Of a DNA stretch of 64,000 nt, positions 1-11,499 are shown one piece after another. Position numbers and translations under genes: made by a program. The notes under the pieces were generated by a model. It had not been told where the DNA came from. It made no database searches and saw only the letters and a list, made by a program, of their open reading frames with translations. Numbering within the stretch: position 1 is the stretch's first letter; each line of letters starts with the position of its first letter. Source of the stretch: Salvator merianae. Taxonomy: Eukaryota; Chordata; Lepidosauria; Squamata; Teiidae. The stretch spans positions 110,833,610-110,897,609 of the forward strand of contig QVOM02000034.1 in assembly GCA_003586115.2 (NCBI GenBank). Direction: 5' to 3'.

Positions 1-730
1 GGCTGCAAACTTTCCCCACGCCCCTTCAATGCGCATGCAAAATAAATAATCAGAGAAGCAGCATTGTATGAGATAAATTGTGAAGTTTAAATTGGAGGGA
101 GATTTATTAACATCCTTCACTACGTTGATGATAGTATGCTACTGGCTGAAAGTGAAGATGATCTGAAATACCTGTTTACCAAAATTAAAAAACATAGTCC
201 TGAAAGGGTCCTGCATCTTCATGTGGAAAAGACAAAGATAATGACAACTGAAACAAATTCATTCTCGATAAAGGAGAAACAGAAAAAGGGAACAATTTCT
301 GCCACCTTGGATAAACAGTAATGAAATGACAAGCAGCTACTGACAGAACAGCGATGAAGGACTTGGCCAAGAACTTTAACTACAAAGATGTATGTCTCAA
401 AATAAAGGTTCAACCTGTATTAGTCATAATATTCTCTATAACTGTATATGGGATTGAAAGTTGGACAGTGAAAAGGCAAGACTGGAAGAAAGTTGATGCC
501 TTTAAATTACAGAGCTGGCAAAGAGTACTGTGCATACTGTGAATTGCTTAAAAACCCCAAACCAATCAGTACTGGAGAGGATCAAACCTAAGCTTTCTTT
601 GAAAGCTGAAATGATTACGTAGCACTCCAATTTCTATGTTTTGACATATCATGTGACAAGGAGGACATCATGCTTGGCAAGGTTGAAGGCCAACGTCAGA
701 GAAAGACTGGCAGTGAGATGGATCAAAACA
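1..730 (+). mobile_element. BovB/RTE LINE remnant, RT domain to 3' part of ORF
   Basis: This is a decayed piece of a BovB-type (RTE clade) LINE. The frame from about 115 reads HVDDSMLLAESEDDLKYL, which matches the RT active-site block of the family (usual Y/F-A-D-D, here VDD), followed by VEKTKIM near 225-245. A second frame from 354 reads VYGIESWTVKRQDWKKVDAF, the familiar BovB segment after the RT core, and a third from 670 reads MLGKVEGQRQRK, the start of the basic C-terminal block. The three pieces lie in order but in different frames with stops between them, so the copy is dead. It may begin before the window. The match to BovB is from memory of conserved family motifs. Confidence 0.75.
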
Positions 731-785
731 TCTATCCACTGGGTCCCTATCAGACAACTGCAGCTCAAAAACACGTAATAGTAGC

Positions 786-1226
786 AGCCTTTTCACACTT
801 TCCACTGTGGAATGTTGGCAAACATTCCACAGTGGAATGTACCTCTCAGCACGGAGACTGCCCACACGGTAAGGCCCTAGAATAGAATGCCAACAGGATA
901 CCAACATTCGTTGTGTCCTGCTGCCGTTCTGCGCCATGACAGTGGCCAGGAAGCTTGTGGCAATGCCATGCTGACTGGCAATTGCGCAGGTGCAGCTGTG
1001 CCATGCAGCTGTGTGTTCACACCCAGAAGTGGGTGTAAACGCACTGTACTGGGAGCAGCCCAGCTGCTCCTGGTACAGCTGTGGAGCATGATTTTGTGCT
1101 CCACAGTTAGTAGTGATCAGGAGCAGCTGGAGTCTGCTCCCGATCGCCAGGACCTCCTCAAAGTGCGGAGGCACTTGACTAGTGAGCATCCCTGACACTT
1201 ACCAACTTCAAGTGCAAATAGGCCCT
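786..1226. mobile_element. hAT-like MITE, family A (copy 1), hairpin-bearing
   Basis: This is a non-autonomous DNA element of about 440 bp. It starts with a GCCTTTTCACACTT-type terminus and ends with the inverse (AAGTGCAAATAGGCCC). The same termini and interior recur at about 28212-28613 and 48248-48731. Two internal hairpins are visible: 802-835, where TGGAATGTT faces AACATTCCA, and 1079-1106, where CTGTGGAGCA faces TGCTCCACAG. Open frames of up to 176 codons cross it on both strands but match nothing I know, and I read them as chance frames in GC-rich repeat DNA. No clean 8-bp target duplication was found. Confidence 0.6.
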
Positions 1227-2715
1227 AGAACTCCTCAAAAATATGTTTTAGCTGACAGGAACGAGTGAGTAGAAATTTAAAGCTGTACGCATAAACATAA
1301 AAATTAGAACATAAATCCTGTTGAATACACAGCTGAACTTAGTTTACAATGAATGAATCTTATTGAACTGAATTAGAAAAACCTGTTAGCCGAGTTATGA
1401 AAACACACAAAACAATTTAAATAATTTTGGTGGGAATAATAGTATTTAAACAGCACACATGTTTTTAACAAAAGCAGAACAGAAGTACATGTTATATATT
1501 TATAACATGGGTCCAGATTTTAATAACACCATAGCATTCTTGAATGGAATAATGACTTTAATCTCAAGAGGTGGATCATCTGCAGTTAAGTACCAGTTCA
1601 GTTTTAAAAAGGAGAAGAAAAAAGTCTCCTAACGCTCCCTAGAGATGCAATTCCATCAATTATTCTTTGTGGATAGGAGGTGGGAATGGACATACACTTT
1701 TTATGAAGAGGAACCCATCAAAGAGGACATATAGCAAATACATTTTCTCAGCCTCCCTACTTGCCTACATGGTAATATTAATTTTGAATCACCAGCTGGA
1801 AACAAAAGCCCTCTTCTGTGTGGCTTGACATTACAGATTGATGATGCTTGACTGGCCAGAGCAAAAAATGGCCTTCTGGTGAAAGAAAGAGCCGCAACTT
1901 CCAATGGGAATAGGAAACGTAACTAAGAGGCTTAATAAACCGAACCGCTAAGGACATTTGTCACGATGCAGATGTCCACAGTAGACTAGAACACATGATG
2001 TGCACAACACACACCGCAACCCTGAACTCCAAACGCAACCACATGGCTTGCTGGTGCAAAATGCAGTTGAACAGAATGGCTATTGAACAAGTATAATTGA
2101 GCATCCCAGGCAACAAATAAGAAATGGCACTCAGGAAAAAGGGGGAAAGAACCCAGCTAAATTGCTTTTCAGAGGGCAGCCTGGGCAATCATAATGAATT
2201 TTAAAGCTGTCACTTCATTATTAATGGACCAATTTATCTACTGAGTGAAAAAATATCTACACAGTCATTGTGCATATAATGCTACAGCTTGGTTCTCATA
2301 AACCATTTTGCAATACAAATCTATGTTATGCTAGTAATTAGGAGTGTGTGGGGAAGTGAAGGTGAGAGTGATCCCAGTTCAACAGGACTTTGTGCTGATC
2401 CAAGTCACACAGATGTGGAAGGAGGTTTGCTGAAAATACGTGGGCTTTGTCCAGATTTTGGGGATGGGCATGTTTTGTGTACAGTATAATTCCTGAATAA
2501 ACTATAACTATGAAATTGGAAGCATGTTAATGTGCCTCCTTCTCCTGCCCTTCTTTGCAGTGATTTCCCCCCTTCCTAATACAATTTGATTAAAAAAAAA
2601 TCAATGCTAGAATTTCTCTGTAAGCCTGGTTTACAAGCACACCTCAAATCCCAGATTAGCAGTAGCACATATGCAGAATCACAACATGATTGAAAAAAAC
2701 CATGAAAAAAACAAC
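1227..2715. other. DPH5 intron or flank, no gene seen
   Basis: AT-rich sequence with no coding segment that I recognise on either strand. If the DPH5 call is right this lies in one of its introns, because exon 4 (expected on the minus strand, starting with the residues after the GDPFG motif) was not found between here and the window start. Confidence 0.5.
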
Positions 2716-3225
2716 AACATAAGAGGAGCCTTGCTGGATCAGGCCAAGGTCCATCTAGTCCAGCATTCTGTTTCACACAGTGGCCCACCTATTGCTTCTG
2801 GGCATTCCCATGCAGAATAAAAGGCAAAACCTTCACCTGCTCTTGATTCCCCGCAAATGGTTTTACAGACATCCTGCCTGTCTTTCCAACCTGGAGGCAG
2901 TACCTAGGCCTCCATTCTAGTAGCTATTGATACACCTGACCTCCATGAATCTGTCCAATCCCTTCTTAAAGCTATCCAGGCTGATTGCTGTCACGACCTC
3001 TTCCAGTAATAAATTCCATAGACTGATGACCCTCTGGGTGAAAAAATATGTCCCCTTATAGGTCCTAACTCTCCTACCCATCAGCTTCATAGAGTGCCCC
3101 CTGATCCTAGTGTTGTGCGATAGATAAAAGAATTTCTCTCTGTCTACCTTATCCATACTGTGCATGATGAGAACTTGTGGGAGATAGCAAGAGGGCGCAC
3201 GCAAGCCTAGGGAACATTTAATCAA
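2716..3225 (-). mobile_element. CR1-like LINE 3' end with C-terminal ORF remnant
   Basis: The minus strand at 2917-3225 is open for 102 codons. It reads RVRTYKGTYFFTQRVISLWN followed by a block rich in L, E, V and F, ending LDRFMEVRCINSY. The FTQRVISLWN...EEVV...FK..LDRF pattern is the usual C-terminus of CR1/L2-group RT proteins. Downstream on the minus strand (2716-2916) is its 3' untranslated end, finishing in the GATCCAGCAAGGCTC block. Further copies of this 3' end lie at 10371-10550 (minus) and 34343-34610 (plus). The copy is 5'-truncated. Confidence 0.65.
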
Positions 3226-3409
3226 AATGTGATGGTTGCACTACCATGAGGTAAAGGCTGAGCAAGAATCCTGTAAACAATCCACTTTTACACTCAGAAG
3301 AAACAAAGCAAAGCATTTTAGAAGCCAATCTATTTCAAATATCACACGAGCTTGATGCCTAATGGGTCCAACCGGAGAACTGTTCAAAAATTATTTTGCT
3401 TCTTCTTAC

Positions 3410-3534
3410 CCAAAAGGATCTCCCACTACAAGAAATGCTACATCATATACTTGTGCATCCTTCAGGATTGTGTCTGCCTCTTGTTCTACAGTTTCTCTGT
3501 CAGCAAGAATCAGTTCTTTGCCATAGAATTCCTC
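3410..3534 (-). CDS. DPH5: DPH5 coding exon (second coding exon)
   Basis: This exon continues diphthine methyl ester synthase, the S-adenosylmethionine-dependent enzyme that methylates the modified histidine of elongation factor 2 during diphthamide synthesis in the cytosol. It is 125 bp, 41 codons plus two bases. It starts [20 protein letters not shown] and ends [12 protein letters not shown], the family's conserved GDPFG loop of the SAM-binding fold. The acceptor is TTTTTTAG at 3535-3536 and the donor is GTAAGA at 3404-3409. The join to the upstream exon is phase 0 and the exit is phase 2, as expected for a codon completed in the next exon. The rest of the protein (about 285 residues in human) must lie left of the window. 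Confidence 0.93.
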
Positions 3535-3619
3535 CTAAAAAACAAACAAAATGGTTGATGACATTATAATATTGGCTATCTCACTAGCCTTCCAAAGAAC
3601 TTAAGATGCATCCACATAC

Positions 3620-3811
3620 CAGTGCTTCCTTTCCAACAGTGAGGACTGAAGTGTAGGCTTCCAAGTACACTCGGCTACACTGTTTTATTATCTCCAGACC
3701 TTTTACAGTAATATCTTTGGCATCCCCAAGTCCAAGTCCAATTAGGTAAAGCATTATTGTTATTAAAATTCAGTGAACAGAAATCAGGTCCAGAATGCAA
3801 AATTTTGAAAT
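3620..3811 (-). CDS. DPH5: DPH5 first coding exon with start codon
   Basis: Coding begins at the ATG at 3754-3752 (minus) and runs to 3620, giving 45 codons: [20 protein letters not shown], then [20 protein letters not shown] and [15 protein letters not shown] is the N-terminal SAM-binding motif of the DPH5/CbiF-type methyltransferase fold, and the segment agrees closely with vertebrate DPH5. The donor is GTATGTG just below 3620, and phase 0 joins it to the exon at 3410-3534. Bases 3755-3811 are the likely 5' untranslated part, preceded by a good acceptor (TCTTTTTGGCAG). The exon's left limit and start codon are firm, while its right limit (3811) is a prediction. An intron then separates it from a noncoding first exon, probably in the CpG-rich region near 5350. 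Confidence 0.92.
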
Positions 3812-4700
3812 CTGCCAAAAAGATTTTAAAGATAAAACAAAAATTAAAGAATTGTGGAACTTATTCTGTGTTCAAACAACTACAGAAAAGAGTTCTTTAT
3901 TTAAAGATTTCCACAGGCAATGCTTATAGAATAATACAATGTAAACAGTTTTTTGAAATACAGTAGCATAGGAATACATTATGTGGGTATATTTTACAAA
4001 CTAATGCTGTGCTTGTGTGTATCATTTTACAGAGAAGAGTACATTAAGATTTTTTTAACATCTCAGAATTACAATAAACACTAACTATGGATCAATTTAT
4101 TCATCTAAACATTCCTTTCATATAGACCCTTCTTGATCACTGAGATACACACATGATGCTCTCCCAGTTGTATTATCACCCATGGACATTCATCAAGTAT
4201 AAATCAGAAGGCTGCTTTTCCCGCTGCGGAGCCCAGCTTGTGGAATCTACCCATATTGAAATTCATGCATTACATTTCCAGCATGTGCTTAGGGCAAACT
4301 CTATCTGATGTAAGCTTGAAATGGTAACCCAAGTCCCCAAAAGCTCATTCTAAACATACATGGTAGTAACCAAGATTAAGGTGCCAAGGGTCAAACCTCC
4401 ATCTGCCCTCTTGGTGACTTTGAGCTAGTCAATACCTCTAGCCTAATCAGCCTCAAAGGCTTCTGAATTCAGGAAATCAATTGGAGCAGCCTAAATGCTG
4501 TGGCACCCATATAAATCTACACAGCTTGCTTGATCTTCCTCATATATTTTTGGAAGCAGGATTCATCAATTCTAATGGAAAGTATTCTCAACTAAAGTTG
4601 GAGTCCTACACTTACCTAGCGCTGAATTCATACAAATATGTATAGAAACTTTTTAACCAACCATGTAACTTGTGTGCAGTGGGAAATTTTTGGTGGGGGT
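3812..4700. other. DPH5 first intron, left part
   Basis: AT-rich sequence between the DPH5 start-codon exon and the LINE remnant near 4740. I recognise no gene or repeat in it. Confidence 0.5.
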
Positions 4701-4739
4701 TAAGGATTGAGGTCAAGTCACTCATCCTCTCAGCAAGGG

Positions 4740-5115
4740 CTGTCATACAGAAACAAGCCAGGGATCTTATCTTATGCCTTTATTCACTATACAAGCTGCT
4801 AGATCTAGTTTAGATCTGTGGAGATGCGTGAAAGACCCCCACTGGATGGATCCATCAGAAGCTTTGGCAACAGGCTCTCATGCCAGCTGGGAAGTTTGGA
4901 AATCATTGAATGGACAGGTATAGCTCAATCCAAAGAAACTTCAAATAAATGGGGCTACCCAGTCACTACTACATTTTGGAACTGTGGTGAACTACAAACA
5001 ACTACACATTTGTACAATTGCCTAAAATGCCCAGCACGGTGCAGTTATGAGGATCTTACGCTAGCACAGCCTAATGTTATTGATATTTCTCGCTTCTGGG
5101 CAAGAAAAAAATAGG
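4740..5115 (+). mobile_element. Non-LTR retrotransposon C-terminal remnant
   Basis: The plus strand is open at 4818-5114 (98 codons, stop at 5112-5114). It contains NKWGYPVTTTFWNCGELQTT followed by THLYNCLKCPARC and ends ISRFWARKK. The C...C/G...TT.H...C pattern after a KWG block is the Cys/His end seen in many non-LTR RT proteins (cysteine-rich tail just before the stop). The piece lies inside the DPH5 first intron, opposite to the gene. The clade cannot be settled from this tail alone. Confidence 0.5.
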
Positions 5116-5249
5116 GTTTTTTTTCTTTAATACATGTATTTATCTCTGTTTTATCTGTGTTTTATATAAATCTTAAGTTCACACATGTTGTATTTTTAAT
5201 AATTACTCCTGAGGATGCTTCTAACACCGAATCAATAAATAAAAACTCA

Positions 5250-5890
5250 CTATACAGGCGAAGCTTAAACATGCGCTGCGCCCCTGAAATCCAAACTTTG
5301 AAATCCTCTCTTCTATGCAGCAATTACGGAGGCTTCTTTTCCAAACCTACCTCACGACGTAGCATCTGAAATCACCTATAAGCTACCTACGCGACTCCTT
5401 GCTTGAATGGAGCGCAAAGAAGGTACACACACGTTCGCAAAAGCAATCCATGGTACCCACTTCCGCCCGAACATAGCGATACCGGATGCCGACTGTCTTC
5501 CTTTACGCCCATAGTAGAACCGTTCTACAACGCCGTAGTAGCGTCCTTTTTGAAGCAACTCTATGCCTAGGAGGACTGAATAAGTGCCCCCAGCATAGTA
5601 AAGGCAGAGGCGCCTAGACTCTTTCAGTCGAGGGAGCGCGTAGCTGTCATTCTGCTTTTTCTCTCTCCCCCCGCCCCCCCCTTGACGCGTAAGAGGAGAG
5701 GAAGACAGGAGACTGATCTGCATGGTGCTGACGTTACTCTTCCTCCTCTCGTTTTCAAAATAGTTTCCCCGGGAGTGAAGCTCTGTTTGGGGATTGGGGA
5801 GATTTATTGACATCTCATAGACGTGGCTCTGCTTTGCATATTGCTTATTTGGATTTGCAGGAGGGCTTAAGCGGGAGGACCGCTCATTGC
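5250..5890 (-). promoter_or_regulatory. DPH5: CpG-rich promoter region of DPH5 with noncoding exon 1
   Basis: CpG dinucleotides are frequent here (CACGACG, ACACGTTCGC, CCGCCCGA, ACCGGATGCCGAC and others) while flanking DNA has few. An ETS/GABP-type site, CGGAAGTG on the minus strand, lies at 5458-5465, typical of housekeeping promoters. A good minus-strand donor (GAG|GTAGGTT near 5347-5353) could close a noncoding first exon that splices to the acceptor near 3812. The 145-codon minus-strand open frame at 5376-5813 shows no recognisable protein and I treat it as GC-rich chance. The transcription start is not determined. Confidence 0.6.
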
Positions 5891-5899
5891 TTCGCCCCC

Positions 5900-6660
5900 T
5901 CCTTTTTCAACCCAATTGGTGCGGCTGGGTAATTATTATTTTCATCACCCTAGGGTTTTTTTTTAGCTAGCTTGCCTTGACTTTGGCACTCACTTTTTTG
6001 TGAGCATTTTTGTTTCCAGTTATGCCGCTCTAACATTCTAGACCAATTTAAAGCGGGGTGCTGCTCGTAACTGCTGCCTGTTATTTTTGCTACCTGCTTT
6101 TGGGTTATGGCATCCCAGGGCTATCAGTTATCAGATCCCATGGCACGGTGACAGGGCAGCAAAAGCAGAACTGTTTTTCCAGAAGCTGTTCCTTCAGCAT
6201 AGTAAACCAGTTGCTGTGAGCAACCCTGAACCAGCTGTCAATCTAAATGTTCCTAGACAGTGAAACAGCTTTTAAAAACATGTTTATGGGCATACATGAG
6301 TCCGTCATTTTACCTAGTGATGGCAGAAGACAACAGAGGTGCCATACAAAGCAATTAGCAGCAGTGTCAGCTGGCACTTACAGGCATGGCAGAAGCTCCT
6401 GATACCAGCGCCCTGCAGTTCACTGGCTCTGTTTGAAGTCCTTTGTGTGCCAGCAAATCTCCCTTTCATCCAACCCATTTTGGGTCTAATTAGAGGGGGC
6501 TTTGCTGGTGAGCAGCAGGGTTCTAGTCTCACAAATTGAAGCATGTTGTTACTGGGAGCTTTTGGCTGTCCCCTGCACTATCAGCTGCTTCTGATTAGTG
6601 GTCTCAGATTAAAATAAGCAATGCTTTTCTCGGAGCATGGATGGCAGTTTGATCAGAAGG
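5900..6660. other. Intergenic DNA between DPH5 and the AKR gene
   Basis: No exon, RNA gene or clear repeat is recognised. Short opposing open frames at 6314-6544 mirror each other and match nothing I know. Confidence 0.5.
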
Positions 6661-6662
6661 AC

Positions 6663-6778
6663 AATTCTGTTATCTGTCTGGGATGGTTTAGTGAATCCTG
6701 CATTGAGCAGGGGGTTGGACTCGATGATCCTAGAGGTCCCTTCCAACTCTATGATTCTATGATTCTATGATTCTATGA
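6663..6778 (+). mobile_element. CR1 LINE 3' end with ATTCTATG tail
   Basis: This is the diagnostic 3' end of a CR1 retrotransposon. GGGGGTTGGACTCGATGATC is followed by AGAGGTCCCTTCCAACTC and then by three tandem ATTCTATG-type octamers ending at 6778. CR1 ends in such octamer repeats instead of poly(A). Only the 3' ~115 bp is present, the usual 5' truncation. Confidence 0.9.
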
Positions 6779-8860
6779 CAATTTTTTTCCCTGGTGCTTG
6801 TCATCCCTGAAGACCAAATGGTTTAATCAAAATATCTTTTCTTTATGTGTTCCAGGTTAACACTGCAGGTCTTGAGTGCACTGTGGCAGCCCTTGGAATA
6901 TTTATGTCAACACTGTTGTTGGACTAGAGAAGTGTGTGGTTTTTCTCTCAGACAGTCTTTATATGATGGCTGGGAAACAACAGATTCTGATGTTTCAAGT
7001 ACGTTGGTGTTTTGAGGCTTAAAACACCTAGCAGCTAAGTGAAGGAAAGAGCCTTTCCTTTGATCCACTTAGCTTCTAAGAGGTCTGTGCTTTCATTGTG
7101 GTAGTAGTGCCAAAAACAAAGCATTTCCTAGACATTTCTTGTTGTCGAGAAGCTGTCAGAACCAACTCCAAACATAGTTTCATTAAGTGTTTAAGTATAG
7201 TATATTCTACATATTGAAGAGGATACTCAATATTTGAGATGGCTTCATCTGCTGCTTTGTGTTTCACTAAGTGGTGCTGATGAGCCTGGCCTATCTGAGC
7301 GGTGGGACAAGCCAGGAACCTGAGAAAGAAGACTGGCCAATTTATTCCATTCTCTAAACAGTATGTTCCTTTCCTGCATGCCGTTATCCCCCTGCCTGAA
7401 GATTCCCGTATGTTGCTTCAGTGTGAGGGATCAAAGATCCACAGCCTGCAAACTACCATGATGATTCTATGGGGATCTATTAGGGTATCTCCTCAAATCA
7501 GCAGTCACAATATCAAAGATAATGTACTATCCAATGATATTACTACAGAGCTGTTTCAGAGGCCAGAGTGAGACCTATTTATAGACTTTGGTGTGTCATA
7601 GCTGAGCAAAAGGCAGGAACCTGAACAGCCATTCAGGTTCTGAACAAGGGTAGGAGAACCTTTCAAAACAAGTTATCTCTAGGAAGTTGAAATCCTCCCT
7701 AAAGGATCCTGTCCTAAAGAATACAGTTGTGCTTGATCCTTTTGGGAGGGAGGATATAGTGGTCAGAGGGCAAGTCAAGTCCACATCCTCATCATGCCTC
7801 CTAGCATAATACCTTGGCTGTTTTGAATGTTAATGGTCCTCTGCAAAGACCAATGGACAGTTTGGTGGAAAAAGAAAATGTGATCAACAGGAACCTGTGC
7901 TGATGATACTTGTCTTCTGGAAAGAGGCACTCGTTTGTTCCCAAGAATAATCTTTCCCACAGGTGGGTGAACCAACCAGATTGGTCAATAGTATAGAATG
8001 CAGAGGAGATTAGGACCTCACCACATCTTTTATATCTCAGAGTCAACCATGAGTCAAAGATGCAGACATGCTAGGGACTATGGTCATCAGCCTCTTGAAG
8101 CAGATATGGGCTGTTCACAGCTGGAGACTCTTCAGGAGGAATTCTCTAATGCTGTTTCAGAAAGGGGAAAGAAGTTATACCAATGCAGTTCACATCATAT
8201 CTTTGCTTCACAGATGTACCTAACATTGCTCCAGGGTAATTCAGGACTGATTGGTTTTGCCATCACCTATCTCTCTGCTAATTAGTCATCCCACTCCACA
8301 GCGCTTTCTGTGGAGGCATATTTAACATGGTGAAAAAGATCAGGCAAGATTTGCGGTTCCTAGGAAAGTCAACTAAGAGCATGCTTTGTCTGGGGTGTAT
8401 GCCAAATTCTCAGGGAGTTTTAAACTGTATATGTGTGATCATGGCATGTGCAACAAACATCTTCAAAAACATTAAATGTACTGAAATTGTACATTTGTAC
8501 TGAAAATGATTTAAGCCAGAAAGCAAAATCTGTAACATATAAAACCTTGCAGTCACATAAAGAACTTCTCTCTCTTAATGGCAGGAACTTTTCAACTTAT
8601 TTATTTCTAAATTCTTTATTAATTTTTATTTATTCCAAGCACAGCTAATAAATCATAATTTATTTATTTGTGTTGATTCCTAAAACATTTATTTAGATGT
8701 TACTTGTTCCTACTTATTCCTAAATCACTTATTCTTTTCTAGATTAATTTGTTCACAAACTATTAATTGATCCCAAAGTAGTTTATATATTCAGAAATTC
8801 CTTAATTCTATTTATTGCTAGAATCATTTCTTAATTCTCCGTTTAAATGACATAGGCCAA
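6779..8860. other. Intergenic DNA, no gene recognised
   Basis: Short open frames occur on both strands (for example 7302-7571 plus and 7801-8046 minus), but none shows a family motif and they overlap each other. The part at 8570-8830 is a very AT-rich degenerate stretch with repeated TATTTATT and ATTCCTAAA words. Confidence 0.45.
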
Positions 8861-9212
8861 TGCTGCCATACTTCTTATGAGGATGTAATCGAATCTTCCT
8901 GAGGACAACATCATAACCTAAGAGATCCCAACAGGCTTCTTTTAGATAAATACAATAAACTCAGATATAGGGATGTGCAAAATGCTATCTCGGATGCTTT
9001 TCAAAACTTTCAGGATAATATCTCTTCATAGGGTGTCCAGATGTTCTAAATGGAACACCTAGTCAGCTTGGCTCTAGGAACAAGAACAGTCACTTGAGCT
9101 CAGTTGACTCATTCATCCCCTCACCAGGCCTTTTCAGAGCCTGGGAGAGACAGGCTATTCAAAGACTTAGCAACACCCTTTAGGGCAATTAAAAAGTTAT
9201 TTGTCTCCAGAC

Positions 9213-9332
9213 CAGTGGTTCTCAAACTTTGGTCTCCAGATGTTGCTAAACTACAACTCCCATTGGCTTGGCTGCAGGGACTGGGCTGCTGCAGAGCTGT
9301 AGGCCAGCAATAGCTGGAGGTCCAAGCCACTG
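9213..9332. mobile_element. hAT-like MITE with CAGTGGTTCTCAAA terminus
   Basis: The left end is CAGTGGTTCTCAAACTTTGG and the right end is the inverse in shorter form (CTGGAGGTCCAAGCCACTG). Between them lies ACTACAACTCCCAT, a phrase common to this widespread amniote MITE type. The element is about 120 bp. A related element lies at 54809-54951. No convincing target duplication is visible. Confidence 0.6.
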
Positions 9333-10370
9333 GTGTAGAGGCTTAGCAGAGCCTGGAGAAAGTCCCAACAGGCACAAAACTGCATGTTGCCACGCAGTTA
9401 CATACTTCTGCAAACCAGTGGCAGGCAATCCTGCCTCTTTCAGGCTCTGAAAAGGCCTGGAGAAGAGATAGGAGCAAAGTGAGCTCTGGCGAGTGCCCCC
9501 CCCCATAAATTATAAGTCATATTTTGCCCTCTGGGGTTTCAAGCTAGAAAGTTGCTGGCCTGCCTTCCATGCCCGGCTGGTGGTTCTAAGCTGGAGAGTA
9601 CTCTTGCCTCTTGCTTGGGGATTCCTTGTTCTGTATCTGTGACCAAGCTATCATAATCGCCCAGCTCCTATAAGATGGCTGAGCATATCTTACACACTGG
9701 AGAGCTGCCAGATTGTGGTCTCCTAACACTGCAATAGTTCTCAGGGTGTCAAAGCTAAGAAGGACTTTCCTCAAAATGTTGTAGCCATAAAGGGCATTTT
9801 CCTCCTCCCCACCCCAAAGAGAACAGTCTTTGCGTGCTTCTCTGCTCTATTTTTCCCATGAGGAATGTCTTTGAAGAAAAAAATGTAAAAGACACACAAG
9901 AGCTCAAGATGTTATAAAAATCTCTTCTAAATTCCATTCAGTGTCCAACACACCCTGGCTTGCACATGGCTCCCCACTGGGCTTCTCTAAACTGTAAAAT
10001 ATTATGATTATGTTTCATATTATTTGTATTATTATTTTAGATAATGACCTCAACAAAGGTTACATGCATGTGGTAACGCGCTGGGAATCAAAGAAAATCT
10101 GGAAGAGAGTTTCATAGCACTTTGAGGTCTTATGTCTCATTTTGTTTTTACTTTGGAGGGTACTTCCTATGTTTGCTTTTTTATTTAGGGTATCTGTCAA
10201 GACCAAAAAGAATGGGCTTTGCCCCCTTTCCTGCTCCGTTTTTGTTTGGGTTGTTGGAGCTCACTATTTAGCTCCATTTCTGCCATTGGCTTCTCCCCTC
10301 TTCACCCCTATCCAAGCCCCAAAATACAGGTGAGGAAGCAGACTGACAAGTACATTCCAGCTTTTGGAAA

Positions 10371-10550
10371 GCATAAGAACATAAGATGAGCCCTGCTGGA
10401 CTGGGCCATGGCCCATCTAGCCCAACATCCTGTCTCACACAGTGGCCCACCAATTGCTTCTGGGCATTCTCAAGCAGACTATAAGGACAAACCCTTCACC
10501 TGCTCTCGACTCCATGCAAATAGGTTTTAGAGGTAACCTGCCATTTTTTC
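10371..10550 (-). mobile_element. CR1-like LINE 3' end (minus)
   Basis: The plus strand reads AAGAACATAAGATGAGCCCT then GCTGGACTGGGCC, with CACACAGTGGCCCACC and TTGCTTCTGGGCATTC further in. It is the same 3' end as at 2716-2916 and, inverted, at 34343-34610. Confidence 0.65.
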
Positions 10551-10948
10551 CTAGACAGCTTTCTGTTATAATTATATAGCTTATGTTTATAGCTATGTCA
10601 TCAGAAGTCCTGTACCCCATTCTAAGCCCTGCTCTTCCTTGAGGCTAGAGCAAGAATTATTTTTAGGTTTTCGAACATTACAGATGACCAAAAGGTAGGA
10701 CCCTGAGGGATCATCTGAAATTGCCAAATTCCATGCTGAATCAAACAAAAGCTATATGTGAAATTCATATGCTTAGTTTTGATTCACTGACCGTTTCTGC
10801 ACTTTCCTGCCTTCAGTCAGGATCAGCTGGAATAGCGTATCTGTGTGATGGTGCTGATCCAGATCAGCCCATGTCGTGTTGTGGACATAGAGAATCAGAA
10901 GCCTCCTGATCAGGATTATGCTCCATCGAAAGCTGACAGTGTATTGCA

Positions 10949-11091
10949 GCAGTGGGCATGGCTACATAGATCCCCATTAACGTGCTGATCTATGTGACCT
11001 AGAACCTTACTATGTGGGCCCTTAATCGCTATTAAGGTTCTGGGTCACATAGATCAGAACGTTAATAGGGATCTATGTAGCCATGCTCCCT
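10949..11091. repeat. Long near-perfect palindrome (snapback element)
   Basis: The left arm (about 10949-11009) begins GCATGGCTACATAGATCCCC, and the right arm (about 11031-11091) is its reverse complement with only a few mismatches. A loop of about 20 bases (CTATGTGGGCCCTTAATCGC) separates them. Arms of about 60 bp would fold into a single stable hairpin. The structure suggests a snapback MITE; no copy elsewhere in the window and no clear target duplication were seen. Confidence 0.75.
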
Positions 11092-11134
11092 GCTATTTGT
11101 TGTCTGTTATTTGTTGTCCTGCCTGGGAGCAAGG

Positions 11135-11255
11135 GAGGGTCATATTTTATTGTATGTTTTATAATGTTTTATGGTTTTTATCTTTTTATTGTTGTTCCAC
11201 GCCCTGCGACTTTTGGATGCAGAGCAGGGTATAAATATTCAAACAAATTCCTCTC
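11135..11255 (+). mobile_element. L2-type LINE 3' end fragment
   Basis: The stretch with GTTGTTCCACGCCCTGCGAC and GCAGAGCAGGGTATAAATAT matches the pattern at the 3' ends of the L2-type copies at 22260-22421 and 12975-13050 (CGCCCTGAGAC...GGGCGGGATAAAAAT). Confidence 0.5.
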
Positions 11256-11499
11256 TGCCATTCTAGCGTGTGAATCTTGTCCCCCCTTCTCTAAATGCAC
11301 CCCACTGACCGACTGCCTGACTGAAGAATTTGTGCACCGCATTGAGTGGCATTCGGATTTTCAGAAGCTGGAGGGTGAATTCAGAATTCAACAGAATTCA
11401 TAAATTGCAAGCAGGATCACCGGTTCCTTGCAGAATGCACCCTAATAAGCATGTATATAGCGGCAGATGCTACTCCTTTTTTATTGTCTGGAGAAGTAC

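Noticed and set aside
668..1198. 176-codon minus-strand open frame
   Set aside because: It lies over the family A MITE and the end of the BovB remnant, has frames on both strands, and shows no known domain.
1..3400. DPH5 exon 4 on the minus strand
   Set aside because: No segment resembling the residues after GDPFG (with a THSDL-like motif) was seen; it must lie beyond the left edge.
5376..5813. 145-codon minus-strand open frame in the DPH5 promoter region
   Set aside because: CpG-rich DNA has few stops; composition (Arg, Ser, Gly runs) is unlike a protein family and no splice context supports it.
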